Positions 54,706 through 64,000 of a DNA stretch of 64,000 nt are shown piece after piece; position 1 is the stretch's first letter; each line of letters begins with the position of its first letter. Made by a program: the position numbers and the translations under genes. The notes beneath the pieces were generated by a model, which saw only the letters and a list, made by a program, of their open reading frames with translations, was not told where the DNA came from and searched no databases. The stretch comes from Nannochloropsis oceanica (lineage: Eukaryota > Sar > Eustigmatophyceae > Eustigmatales > Monodopsidaceae), in NCBI GenBank assembly GCA_004519485.1, contig CP038117.1:124001-188000 (forward strand). Reading direction: 5' to 3'.

Positions 54706-56423
54706 ATGATGCTGGCCCGTGGTGGTGCTGCCGCGTCAAGCAAGCGCCTCCTCTCCTCAACCCGCATTGCCTTCCTCCTTCCTTCCAATGCCGCTGCCAC
54801 CTCCCCCCGCATACTCGAACAACGCAGTAGCCTTCCCCTCGCCGCCCTGGCGGCAAATGGTACAAGCGTCTCACGACGTGCCTTGGCCTCCATGTCCCAC
54901 AACAACTACCAGTTCTCGACGAGTAAGTCCAATTATCATCCCCGCCGCCTTGCCTTTCCCTTCCCCTCCTCACCCTTCCATCCTTTCCCACTCTACCTCG
55001 TTCAACATCACATCCATCCTTCTCTTTCACCATCAAACAAACAGTGTATGAAGATGTGTGGCCAATGGGAAGCACCAACACTATCCTAAACGTCTGCCCG
55101 CAGGGAGAGCGCTTCGTGGTGGAACGGTTCGGAAAGCTATTGGACATCAAGGAGTCAGGGTGGTTCCTCGGTACGTGGTTCTGGATGTTTGTTACCGTGG
55201 ATCACACTTGAGTAATCCACTTCCCCTTTCTTCCGCTCTTCCTTTCAAGCATTTATTTTCCCCGAGAAAATCAACCACACTCATCCACCTCTCCCTTCTG
55301 CCCTCACACTCCCTCCTTCCTTCCTTCAGCCATTCCCTACGTCGACCGGATAGCTTACAGAATTGACATGCGCGAGCGGGCCATGGCGATCGCACCTCAA
55401 CCTGCCATTACCAAAGACAATGTGTCTGTGGACGTGAGCGGTATACTCTACGTTCAGTTCGTCGATCCGGCACAAGCAGCCTACGGCTCGTTTAACCCGC
55501 TGTATGCCGTGCGGCAATGCGCGCAATCAGCAATGAGAGCGGCATTGGGCGAGTTGGAACTCGATGAGATTTTGCATGCCCGTAGTCGGTTAAACGAGAT
55601 GATTCGAAAGAGCATCCAGGATGCGTGTACGGCGTGGGGAATGGATGTCAAGAGGTGGGTAGGTAGGGAGGAACGGAGGGAGGGAGGGAGGGAGGGAGGG
55701 AGGGAGGGAGGGGGGTCGGTCTAGGTCAATTTTCTTTGACCCTGTGTGATATCCTTGGATTTCACCCGGAGCTTTGATCTCTCCCTTCACCGTAGGTATG
55801 AAATAACCGAAATCCGACCGGACAAGACCATTACTCTGGCCATGGATAAACAAGCAGCCGCGGAGCGAAACCGACGGGAGATGGTCATCAAGGCAGAGGG
55901 AGAGAAACGAGCTCAGGAACTCAAATCCGAGGGGATCAAAATCAAGCTGACCAACGAATCAGAGGGTGAATTGATCAAGACTAAGAATGAGGCGGAGGCC
56001 CGAAAGCAGCAGTATATCTTGGAAGGGGAGGGGGAGGCGAAGGCGATTCGGTTGAAGGCGGAGGCATTCGCTGAGTCGATACGGGTGGTGGGCCAGAGCT
56101 TGGGGGGGGAGCAGGGGCAGGATGCAGCCCAGTTGCAGATAGCGAAAGACTATATCGGTATGTATGGCCTGATGGGGAGTCAGAGCCACACGATGGTCTT
56201 TTCGGAGCGTCCGGGGGATGTGAATGCCCTGTTCGCCCAGGCGGCCTTGGCGTTGCAGGCGGCTGGGAAGAGCTCGGTGAATGGGAATGCGCCGAGTCCT
56301 ACGAGTGTTGTCCCCACGCCCGGGTATCTGGGCGAGCGGGGGTTTGGTGGCGGGGGGATGGGGAAGGGAGGAGGGAGAGCGCGGATGGGACCTGGAGCAG
56401 GGGAGGAGACGAATGAGAGTTAA
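54706..56423 (+). CDS. Stomatin-like protein 2 (SPFH domain), mitochondrial
   Basis: Exons 54706-54922, 55045-55170, 55330-55654 and 55796-56423 join in phase and give 431 residues. The first about 70 residues are Ala/Ser/Arg-rich (MMLARGGAAASSKRLLSSTR), a mitochondrial presequence. The SPFH/stomatin core follows: NVCPQGERFVVERFGKLL, IPYVDRIAYRIDMRERAMAI, TKDNVSVDVSGILYVQFVDP, and AMRAALGELELDEILHARSR. Exon 4 carries the long Glu/Lys coiled coil (AERNRREMVIKAEGEKRAQE) and the C-terminal region MVFSERPGDVNALFAQAALA. SLP2 organises cardiolipin-rich domains and respiratory complexes in the inner membrane. The tail is Gly/Pro/Ser-rich and longer than in animals. The third intron is nearly filled with GGGA repeats. 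Confidence 0.95.
55674..55714 (+). repeat. (GGGA)n tract in an SLP2 intron
   Basis: About nine GGGA units followed by a G run make up about a third of the 141-base intron between exons 3 and 4. Confidence 0.85.
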
Positions 56424-56967
56424 GAATATGGACGGAGGGACAGAGGGAGGGAGGGAGGGATGTAGAGAGATGCGGTGGATGAGAGGGGTGATGGAGGTAT
56501 ACATACCTAAGAAAACGAGGAAGACACAGAGGACGGGAAGAAAATAGACAGTCATCGACTTTCCGCAGACAGACACGGCCGGCTTGGGAGACATGCGCTG
56601 TCACATCAAGCACTTTTTCATCCTGTGTCTTTCTTCTTTCCCGTTTTCTTTAGCTCTCTCTTCCTCTCTTTCGCGCATTCGTTTCTTCTTGATTAAGTTC
56701 CTCACTTCTTTCTCTCGTTCGAATCAAGCGTTCAGGACAAGGGAGGTCTCTTTTTTTGTTGTTGGAGTGTATGTACGTAGTGAGTGAACGGCGGAGGCAA
56801 CTCCTATGCACAATTGTGTCCGTTCCCATCTCTTCCTTTCACCTAACGCATCCAACTTCTCTCTTTTCGTTCACCTTCACCTACATGCTGCCTCTTTTCT
56901 TTTAAGTCGTTGTTAAAAAAACACGCGCACCTGCACAAAAGTATATCCCCCGCATTCACAAGCCCAC
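56424..56967. other. Convergent spacer, SLP2 and CTL
   Basis: About 540 bases of 3' flanks, G-rich with GGGA on the left and T/C-rich on the right. No gene recognised. Confidence 0.4.
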
Positions 56968-59058
56968 TTACACCTCCTCGACCTCCTCCTCCCTCTCCCC
57001 ATCTTCCTCCTCCTCCTCCTCCTGCTCCCCTTCGCTAACGTCCAACGCTGGCGTCCTTTCTCCGCCGCTACCTCCACTGCTTCCACTCCCTCCCATCATC
57101 CCCATCAACAAGGATGAGCCCCCCCCGAAATTTGCCACCGCCTTTTCTACTGCAGTCTGAGGTTCTGCTGTTGGTGGTGATGTTGTTGCGGCTATTGGTG
57201 CTGTGGGTGGTGGTGGTGGAGGAGGAGGGGTAGGTATGTTTTTCTTCCCCGACGCTGGCGGTGCCCCCGCCGCAAACGGCGACGGCGAAGATGATAATGT
57301 CGGCGGCCTAAAGCCCTCCCTCCCTCCTTCCCTCCCTCCCCCGCCCCCCATCATCCCTCCCATCCCCGACAAAGGCCCTTGCAAAACATCCTCCCATGCC
57401 TGCATGAGCTCCTCACACATCTCCCCTTCTTTCCCCGCACCCCCATGGCTAATTTCCAGGCTCTGCGGATCCTCTGCAAACAACACAAAGGTGGTGCACA
57501 CGCTGCTCTCCACCAACCCCGCCACCACCCCCGCCAAAGCCACGCCTATAAACGCTCCACTCACCCCCAAAATTGCGATATTCGCTTGACTCAACCCCCA
57601 ATCCCTCCCATACAACCACCCAACCAACGCACACAACAAGCCGACGATCATCGTCCCGAGCGTCAATACTCCCTCAATCAACGTATCATTCACAAGAGCA
57701 CTCACCCCCCGGGCCTTGAACAGCTCCGTGGTCGCCTTTCCCGCACTCATAAAATCCAGTCCGTAAAGTGCAACATACACAAGTGCATACCGATTGAACC
57801 ACGCCAATGCCCGGTCAACCACTACGAGCACACAACTCAACATGGCCGTAATCGTGTTTGATTGCACCGTTCGCTGATTCGCCCTGTGCGCATTCAACAA
57901 CACATGCCTCGTCGTCTGCACAATCGCCACTAGCAACGAACCCAAGCAAATGCTACCAAATGATGTGGTAATGGCCCTCCGAAAATGCGGCCCTACCGAG
58001 CTACTTGCTCGTTCACCCCCACTCACCCACCACGTTCCCACAGTCCCTGCCACGCAGCAATGACCCACATTTCGAATCACCGAACACCCCCACAGGAACC
58101 CAAGCAACAATACAACCAACCAACCCGCATACAGCTTGTACGTAAAACACACTCTTCCCTCCCACATCGTCACTGCCTCCGCACCACTCCCACAAACACA
58201 CTTCATACATACCTCCCCCGCCGTCACGCACGTACTCGTAAAATTCGCGTTCGGCCCAAGCGTCTCGTACGTCGTGCATTGACTCATCGAATAAACGGTC
58301 CCCGAAACCGGGTCCTTTAGAGTTGTCAGATCTGCATTCGTCGCTGCGCCCACCAAGGCCAATGCCCACAGAACTCCCCAGCCAACCTGAAGCAGGAGAA
58401 GGCCCAGCCCCACCCCTAGAAGAGGAGTGCTATCCCACAACGCCCGACAAGCCACCTTTAAGTTTGCGGTCGCAAATGCCATGCGCCTTCGAAATTGTTG
58501 GAAATAAACCAATGCCGTAAGCGTTACAAGCAAGGTGATGACCCCCGCCCAGGGATTAGCACCCGCCAAGAACGCAGCGCTTCCGAACAGACCGAGGAGA
58601 GCCACTGCCATGAGCGTATAAGTCAAAAGGGCGGGGGCGCAGGTAACCATCAGTTGCATCCACAGCGCGGACAAGACCACACCCAACGTGCAAATGAGCA
58701 TGAGGCCCGTAAAAAGCTTGAATCCCTCATAGGTCACGTGACGGGTACCGGGGTGGGTGGGATCCGCTATGTCGGAAGTGCCTTCATCAAGCATCACCAC
58801 CGCGGGCGTCCGTCGATTCACCACTGCCTTGACACCAATCGTCAGCGCTAAAAGAGTCATCACGAAAGCAAAGACTCCAAAGACCACCCCGAACACATTG
58901 TCAAACCATAGCCGGCGGCGTCGCAATGTGGAAGGGATGTAGGACGCTCCCGCACCGCCATCGGTAGGTGTGTTAGATGACAGCAGCGGGGCCCCTAGGT
59001 CAGCGCTACGGCTGGCACCTACAGTGTTCCGGTCCAAAAGGACGTCCTCGTCGTCCAT
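56968..59058 (-). CDS. Choline transporter-like protein (SLC44/CTL)
   Basis: Single exon, 696 residues from the ATG at 59058. The frame is open to an ATG at 59193, but an acceptor-like CACAG before the A-rich run suggests this upstream part is 5' UTR. At least ten hydrophobic segments are visible; the first follows the basic RRRRLW near residue 50. A Cys-rich extracellular loop (SQCTTYETLG, STCVTAGEVCMKCVCGSGAE) lies between them, and the family hallmark WFNRYALVYVALYGLDFMSA stands near residue 460, matching the SLC44/Pns1 signature. The last about 130 residues are Gly/Pro/Ser-rich, then acidic and disordered. Family members move choline or ethanolamine; substrate here is inference. Divergent from UNC50. 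Confidence 0.92.
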   Translation of the reverse strand: MDDEDVLLDRNTVGASRSADLGAPLLSSNTPTDGGAGASYIPSTLRRRRLWFDNVFGVVFGVFAFVMTLLALTIGVKAVVNRRTPAVVMLDEGTSDIADPTHPGTRHVTYEGFKLFTGLMLICTLGVVLSALWMQLMVTCAPALLTYTLMAVALLGLFGSAAFLAGANPWAGVITLLVTLTALVYFQQFRRRMAFATANLKVACRALWDSTPLLGVGLGLLLLQVGWGVLWALALVGAATNADLTTLKDPVSGTVYSMSQCTTYETLGPNANFTSTCVTAGEVCMKCVCGSGAEAVTMWEGRVCFTYKLYAGWLVVLLLGFLWGCSVIRNVGHCCVAGTVGTWWVSGGERASSSVGPHFRRAITTSFGSICLGSLLVAIVQTTRHVLLNAHRANQRTVQSNTITAMLSCVLVVVDRALAWFNRYALVYVALYGLDFMSAGKATTELFKARGVSALVNDTLIEGVLTLGTMIVGLLCALVGWLYGRDWGLSQANIAILGVSGAFIGVALAGVVAGLVESSVCTTFVLFAEDPQSLEISHGGAGKEGEMCEELMQAWEDVLQGPLSGMGGMMGGGGGREGGREGFRPPTLSSSPSPFAAGAPPASGKKNIPTPPPPPPPPTAPIAATTSPPTAEPQTAVEKAVANFGGGSSLLMGMMGGSGSSGGSGGERTPALDVSEGEQEEEEEEDGEREEEVEEV

Positions 59059-59564
59059 GGCAAGTGTTTTTTTTTTCTGTGGTGGGAGCTGTGAGAAGTT
59101 CGCGAGTGAGATGAAGGAGATCGTTCCGGAGGGGCTCGATGAAGCACTAAGGGTGGGCTTGGCCACGGGGAACAAATGTGCCACGTCGGGCATGGCCGCG
59201 TCTCCTCCTCCTTCTGATTAAGACGAGGGATGAGAAAGCCTATGGGTGTATCGCAGAATGTGGTGATTTGCAACTTGAGATAGGCATTGAAAGGCACTCG
59301 AAGGCAATGCCATCATAATCGCGGCCTCGCCCGAGGTGATTCAAGTCTGCCAGTGCGCAAGAATCAATGCCCCGCAACCAGAGGCCTAATTTACGCCCAT
59401 ATCACCGCCACCACTGCCATAGCCCACTCGATAGGCTCCATGTGCCCTCTGATTTATGCACCTCTCCCATTTCTTGTCCAACTCTCATACATGCAGAACT
59501 GCACGCCCACGCACGGAAGTACAATCCTCTCTCTTGGCACAACACGCCTACATCATAGCACAAC
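59059..59564. promoter_or_regulatory. Divergent spacer, CTL and UNC50
   Basis: About 500 bases between the chosen start codons. No other gene recognised. Confidence 0.4.
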
Positions 59565-60398
59565 ATGCGGGCCTACCAACAAGTCGGCGGCCTGGGGACG
59601 CAGCAATTCAGGACTCCTACAGCTTATCGGCGGGGGAGCAGCAGTGCTGGAGGAGGCGGGGGGGGGCTTGGGGCAGGCAGTGGCTTGCTCGAGTACTTGA
59701 GAAGGGTGGTGGACCCAAACCAAATGGACTTTGACGCAGCCTTTGAGGACATTTTGATGCTCTGCTCCTCTCACCCACAACGGATGTACAAGATGGCGTC
59801 TTATAGGAAGCATACCAAGAACCATTGGGCTCGGGATGACCCCGCCTTGGCCGTTGTGCAAATCGCTTTCCTCGTCGCCTCCTCTCTCGCATACGCCCTC
59901 GCCTTTCATGTGCGTGGGGGGCCGGTACGGTACCTTTTGCTGGCGTTGCGTGCGATTATTTTTGATTGGTTGCTGGTGGGGTTGGTGGTAGCGACAGCCT
60001 GTCGATGGGTCGCGAATCGATACCTGTTGCAACAGCGGTCACATAGTGTGGAACAAGAGGTAGAATGGCGCTATGCTTTTGACATCCACTGCAATGCCTT
60101 TCTCCCATTCTTTCTCCTCACATCCGTTTTACATTACTTTTTCTTGCCCCTTCTTCTCCACCCCTCCCTCATGGCCCTGATTGCGTCGAACACCCTTTTT
60201 GCGATTGCGGTTTCTTTGTATTTCTATGTTACCCACCTCGGATATCGTGCCCTCCCCTTTCTCCACCGTACGGAGGTCTTTCTCTATCCCTCCTCCCTTG
60301 CAGTGGTCCTCTTTTTTTTATTTTTGGTGTTGGGAATGTTGGGGGAGCCGTATCGCTTTCAGGCGACTAGGTTGATGGCGCAGTTGTATTATCGTTGA
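59565..60398 (+). CDS. UNC50: UNC-50 family membrane protein
   Basis: Single exon, 277 residues, normal for the family. UNC50 proteins are Golgi-region membrane proteins linked to receptor trafficking. After a Gly/Ser-rich N-terminus comes the family motif around EYLRRVVDPNQMDFDAAFED, then CSSHPQRMYKMASYRKHTKN and WARDDPALAVVQIAFLVAS. Five or six membrane segments follow, with VEWRYAFDIHCNAFLPFFLL and YFYVTHLGYRALPFLHRTEV between them, both conserved. The C-terminus ends shortly after the last segment. The ATG at 59565 is the first in frame. Confidence 0.95.
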   Translation: MRAYQQVGGLGTQQFRTPTAYRRGSSSAGGGGGGLGAGSGLLEYLRRVVDPNQMDFDAAFEDILMLCSSHPQRMYKMASYRKHTKNHWARDDPALAVVQIAFLVASSLAYALAFHVRGGPVRYLLLALRAIIFDWLLVGLVVATACRWVANRYLLQQRSHSVEQEVEWRYAFDIHCNAFLPFFLLTSVLHYFFLPLLLHPSLMALIASNTLFAIAVSLYFYVTHLGYRALPFLHRTEVFLYPSSLAVVLFFLFLVLGMLGEPYRFQATRLMAQLYYR

Positions 60399-60933
60399 GG
60401 GGGAGGAAGATGTAGAGGACGGAAGGGAGACTACGGTGCGTATATATGAAGCGGAGACCTTTTATGGTGTAACAAAAATGAAAGCAAAGATATCATTTAA
60501 TGCGGTTTCTTTAATCCACAAGAAATGTGCTGGATAAGTGCGGAGCTACGGTGCCAACTTTCTTCGTTCTCGTTCTCCGTGTCAAATCTTTCTGTTTTTG
60601 GATTTTTTGCTTTAGGTGGTTATGTGGTTGCTCTTGTAGCAGCTGCTATGAGAATCATCGTTCTAAGTCTCTGCTGCTGCTCTCTTCCGCCTCTTCACTC
60701 AGTCATGCATCTTTTTGTACACCAGCTCGATCTTTCCCTCCCTCTCCCCTTTCTTCCTTTCGATGGGCATTGACGACCTGACGAACATGCGTGTCGATCT
60801 CACGTTCGGTATGCCACTACAGCGTCTCTTTCCATCTTACTTTCCATGCCTCCAGCCAAAACAATGCCGGAACACTCATCCCCTACACACACCTTCCTTT
60901 TATTCTTCTCGACATCACTCCCTCCCCCCCTCC
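60399..60933. other. Convergent spacer, UNC50 and DGAT2
   Basis: About 530 bases of T-rich 3' flanks. Two overlapping plus frames near 60525-60781 are Cys/Phe/Leu-rich and look non-coding. Confidence 0.4.
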
Positions 60934-62493
60934 CTAAAAGAAATTCAACGTCCGATCAGAATACCCGAAGGCCGCCTTATTCCGTTCGAACAAGTCTGTC
61001 AACTTCTCAATGTACAACGCATGGTATTTGTCAATGTCGGCCTGGCTTGGGTTAGCTACCCTGGGCAAATCTATCGGGTTACCTACGACAGCATTCAAAG
61101 GCGCGGCTCGCTCAGGAAGTAAGGGGAAGAACCAACGCCCCCAAGCCAAGAAGAGGGGGATCTTGAATTTTTTGAAGAGAGCGAGGCGGGTCTTGCGGCC
61201 CCAGGTGATGGTGTGGTAGAGGTTGGATTCCCCGAACAGATAGCCAATAGCAATGGTGTAGCCGTGTTGGAGGGCGTATTTGATGAAGCCTTTGCGTTCC
61301 AGGATGTAGATGTTTTCCTTCTGGTACTCCATGAGGAGAATTTCTTCTGAGCCACCAACCTGGGAGGGGAGGAGGGGCAGGGGAAAGGGAAAAGGCGGCG
61401 AATAAGGCGTGACACTTAAGAAGAAACGGCCCGCCTAAGCCTTAACTTATTCCCCATCTTCCTCTCACAACACATGCTTTTCTAGGCACGTACCAGAATC
61501 CCAAACGGCACCTGCCTCCCCAAGATGTCGTGCATCATCTCCTTTGACGCTGGTTCGGCACATCCGAAAAAGTATAGAAACGCCGAGATAAACGGAATCC
61601 GAAACAACAAAGGCTCCGCTACGCCCGTCGATTTGAGAGACATATCTTGATAGTGTGGAGGGAGGAATACCTCTGGTTTCTGCGCGTGGATCCGCCCGGC
61701 ACCGTTGAGAAGGAAAGAGTGAGGCATGATGCCGTGGGGATGCATGGCCAACATGATAGGGCCGTTCACGTTGCGGCCTTTGAAGGAGTTTTCAACGTAC
61801 ATCGCTGCACCGCCCTGTGACAGTGAGAAAAGAGGAGGAAAAGAAAGGGACAAGGGAAGGGGGATGAGAGAAGGAGGAGGCACGGAGACACTCACATAAA
61901 GTTCCGCACGGGCATGACACGACAGGTCTACCATCACAATCATCACCCTGCCCATTCAAAAAAGGCATATAGTCTTTTCAACTCCCTTTCATCCTTCACC
62001 CCTACTCATCTTGCTTCATCACACAGCATCAATTCTAACAAACACCGTCGCATACCTCAAAATACCCAGCCATGTTTAGAATGAATCGGACGAATCCAGG
62101 CCAGGCCGGCACTGGCAACAAAAGCGGATAGAGCAAAGGGCCCAAGATCGAATAAAACGTCTTTTTGTATCCGTGCCAAAACAACCAAGTCATCCAAACG
62201 GGAGACAAGCCGCCGGCCAGCCAGGTTCCCCACGTGAACAAAATGGCTATCGTCCCCTTGATCAGCGTCCACCAATCCCCGCCATGCCCGAAGCGCGTGT
62301 AGCTGCCCTCGGGAAAAGAGCTCCAGTCTACCTCGGTCGGGGAGCGGGCCGGCCTCAGATTACTGGAGGGCGTCAGGGGTTCCTTGTGCTTGCTGCTTTT
62401 ATTGCCTCCCTTGAGCTCCCGCAGCGGAGACGGTTTCTGCTTCAGCTTCGCCTGCTCTTGCTGCTCGATGATCCCACTGCCAAATAGACCCAT
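60934..62493 (-). CDS. DGAT2: Diacylglycerol O-acyltransferase type 2 (DGAT2), four exons
   Basis: The last committed step of triacylglycerol synthesis at the ER. Exon 1 runs from 62493, exon 2 is 61947-61896, exon 3 is 61814-61494 and exon 4 is 61359-60934. Exon 1 has a hydrophilic lead, then membrane segments (GTIAILFTWGTWLAGG and FYSILGPLLYPLLLPVPAWP). Exon 3 carries MLAMHPHGIMPHSFLLNGAG, containing the active-site HPHG. Exon 4 starts VGGSEEILLMEYQ and holds HTITWGRKTRLALF, LPLLP-like PLLPERAAPLNAVVGNPIDL, and a C-terminal LTDLFERNKAAFGYSD. The exon 1 donor is uncertain: the natural-looking GTATGC (exon end 62056) breaks the frame, while a weaker GTATTT ten bases upstream (exon end 62066) keeps it and gives 408 residues. 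Confidence 0.93.
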
Positions 62494-63132
62494 GTTGGTC
62501 GCGGTGGTGCTATTATTGCTGCAGTGGCTACTGATGGTACCTGTGGGTGTTGGCTTTGGGTAGGGTTGTAATGCGGTTGTAATTCTTCAATAGTGAGTCT
62601 CTTTAAGAGCGGGCGTTGACGAAGAGGGCGGCGGTGGTGGCGGAAGCACAGGGAGCCCCACGAAGTCCAGCCTCAGTATTTTCGCCAGGCACATGTGCCA
62701 GAGGTCTGTCGAGGCGTAAGGGCAGGAGTATGGGGTTAAAATAAGTAGCAAGGGCAACAGTCGCACGCAGAAACACACCACAGCAGAATGAAAGCGGAAG
62801 CATGTGCTGGGCGAAATGGAAGTCCCGCGGGCCGCGCCGCGACGACGTTTGGCGATTTTGCGGGCTTGGACACGAGCACAAATGCATGCAAGTGTGCCTT
62901 TGTTGCGAGAATTTGCATGTGCACCGTCCTCTGCTGGCTCGCTGCCTTGTTGTTGACAAGCTCATAGGGATTTTTGGGCTGCGTCGGTTGGGGCCGTTGT
63001 TCCCTGCCGCAATCAATCCCGCAGGCTCGCCACACGGGCCGTCTCTCGAGGAGATGTGGTCCATCTCGCCTGGTTTGTGTTCTCACTCTCCCGACTCATT
63101 CCCCATCTATCCCACGCCACAGCCCTTGAATC
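62494..63132. promoter_or_regulatory. Divergent spacer, DGAT2 and PGP
   Basis: About 640 bases between start codons. Minus-strand frames at 62603-63086 are open but not family-like. It presumably holds both promoters. Confidence 0.4.
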
Positions 63133-64000
63133 ATGCGCAGCACGCTGGGCTTAATGATGCTGCTTCTTCCTGCCTTGGCCTCGGCCTTCTCCGTGCCGCG
63201 CCTCATGCGCGCTGCCACCAACCCCCTGGCCATGGCCAACGCTGCTGCTGCCCGCCGCGGGCGCGTCTCCATGATGGCCACTGTCGCTCCACCTGGCGCG
63301 GCATCAGTCAAGCGCTTGAGCTTTCCGCAAGACGAATTGCTTAAGGACATTGATGTGTTTATCTTTGACTGCGACGGCGTGATTTGGCGTGGAGACTCCT
63401 TGATCGACAAGGTGCCCTCGGTCCTGGAGAAGCTCCGGGCCATGGGGAAGCGCATGTTTTTCGTGACCAACAACTCCACCAAGAGCCGCAAGGGCTACAA
63501 GAGCAAGTTTTCTTCGCTGGGACTGGACGTTAAAGATGAGGAAATTTTCTCGTCTTCATTTGCGGCGGCCGCATACTTGGAGCAGAAGAATTTCAAGGCG
63601 ACGGGGAAGAAGGTCTACGTCATAGGCGAGGTCGGAATTGGGGAGGAGCTGGATTTGATCGGCGTGCCACACATCGGTGGGCCTGCAGATAAAGGCAAGA
63701 CGATTGAGTTGACTCCTGGGTATGCTTTGGAGATCGACCATGATGTGGGCGCGGTGGTGGTGGGTTTTGATCGTCACTTTAATTACCACAAGATTCAGTA
63801 TGCCCAGCTATGCATTAATGAGAATGGGGCGGAGTTCATCGCCACGAATATGGACGCAGTAACTCATTTGACGGATGCGCAGGAGTGGGCTGGCGCAGGA
63901 TCGATGGTGGGGTGCATCAAGGGTTGTACGGGGAAGGAGCCCACGTTGGTTGGGAAGCCTAGTCCGTTAATGATTGATTACATCGTCTATAAGTACGAGA
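63133..64000 (+). CDS. PGP: Phosphoglycolate phosphatase (HAD-IIA), plastid-targeted, cut by window end
   Basis: At least 289 residues; the frame is still open at the window edge. The enzyme removes phosphate from 2-phosphoglycolate, the product of Rubisco oxygenation, at the start of photorespiration. The N-terminus is a textbook heterokont bipartite presequence: a signal peptide (MRSTLGLMMLLLPALA) with the cleavage motif ASAF, then an Arg/Ala-rich transit segment (NAAAARRGRVSMM). The HAD nucleophile motif FIFDCDGVIWRGD is followed by FVTNNSTKSRKGY (motif II), FAAAAYLEQ, VVVGFDRHFNYHKI and TNMDAVTHL, all typical of PGP/p-nitrophenylphosphatase proteins. Only the C-terminal part with the last catalytic Asp is missing. 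It is the best evidence here for a secondary red plastid. Confidence 0.95.
   Translation, partial: MRSTLGLMMLLLPALASAFSVPRLMRAATNPLAMANAAAARRGRVSMMATVAPPGAASVKRLSFPQDELLKDIDVFIFDCDGVIWRGDSLIDKVPSVLEKLRAMGKRMFFVTNNSTKSRKGYKSKFSSLGLDVKDEEIFSSSFAAAAYLEQKNFKATGKKVYVIGEVGIGEELDLIGVPHIGGPADKGKTIELTPGYALEIDHDVGAVVVGFDRHFNYHKIQYAQLCINENGAEFIATNMDAVTHLTDAQEWAGAGSMVGCIKGCTGKEPTLVGKPSPLMIDYIVYKYE

Noticed and set aside
1-64000. Search by eye for tRNA, rRNA, snRNA, transposons, LTR elements, viral relics and CRISPR arrays
   Set aside because: No terminal repeats, transposase or polymerase-like frames, tRNA-like folds or spaced repeats were seen; the repeats present are simple-sequence tracts and the CTD heptads.

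Overview
This window is nuclear DNA of a photosynthetic stramenopile, most likely a eustigmatophyte of the Nannochloropsis/Microchloropsis type. The basis is eukaryotic spliceosomal introns (GT-AG, plus one probable GC-AG), compact genes, and a plastid bipartite presequence with the ASAF motif on a phosphoglycolate phosphatase at the right edge. The gene set is eukaryotic (Pol II RPB1, NOT3, a proteasome beta subunit, COQ6, UNC50). The genus is inferred from general resemblance only. Low-complexity coding repeats (CAG/AGC) and GGGA/TCCC runs in introns and spacers are everywhere.

Layout, left to right. 0.4-5.6 kb: an EST1/SMG7-like protein (minus), head to head with a six-exon proteasome beta3-type subunit (plus). 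6.7-10.3 kb: a NYN-domain putative ribonuclease carrying an array of PBZ-like zinc fingers and long polyQ/polyS tracts. 10.3-13.35 kb: no gene recognised. 13.35-16 kb: bifunctional P5C synthase. 16.9-19.8 kb: an unrecognised large membrane protein. 20.5-27.6 kb: RPB1 in ten exons (minus), head to head with CCR4-NOT subunit NOT3 (28.6-31 kb). 32-42 kb: an H+/phosphate symporter, an unknown plastid-type membrane protein, CCA tRNA nucleotidyltransferase, COQ6 and ketopantoate hydroxymethyltransferase. 42.5-47.4 kb: a cytochrome P450, the mitoribosome assembly factor RSM22/METTL17 and a mitochondrial [2Fe-2S] ferredoxin. 47.9-54.5 kb: a UBE3C-type HECT ligase and two small lysine-rich proteins. 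54.7-64 kb: stomatin-like protein 2, a choline-transporter-like protein, UNC50, a DGAT2 and a plastid phosphoglycolate phosphatase cut by the window end.

Eight neighbouring pairs are divergent and share a short 5' spacer. Some pairs make functional sense: RPB1 with NOT3 (mRNA synthesis and turnover), and RSM22 with ferredoxin (an Fe-S dependent mitoribosome factor beside an Fe-S biogenesis ferredoxin). Most other genes are housekeeping.

The most unusual items are the NYN plus PBZ-like finger protein, the Ser4/Ala7-type CTD of RPB1, the divergent proteasome beta subunit with a possible signal-like leader, and a reading-frame break in RSM22 at a repeat. No mobile element, viral relic, rRNA, tRNA or CRISPR array was recognised by eye.
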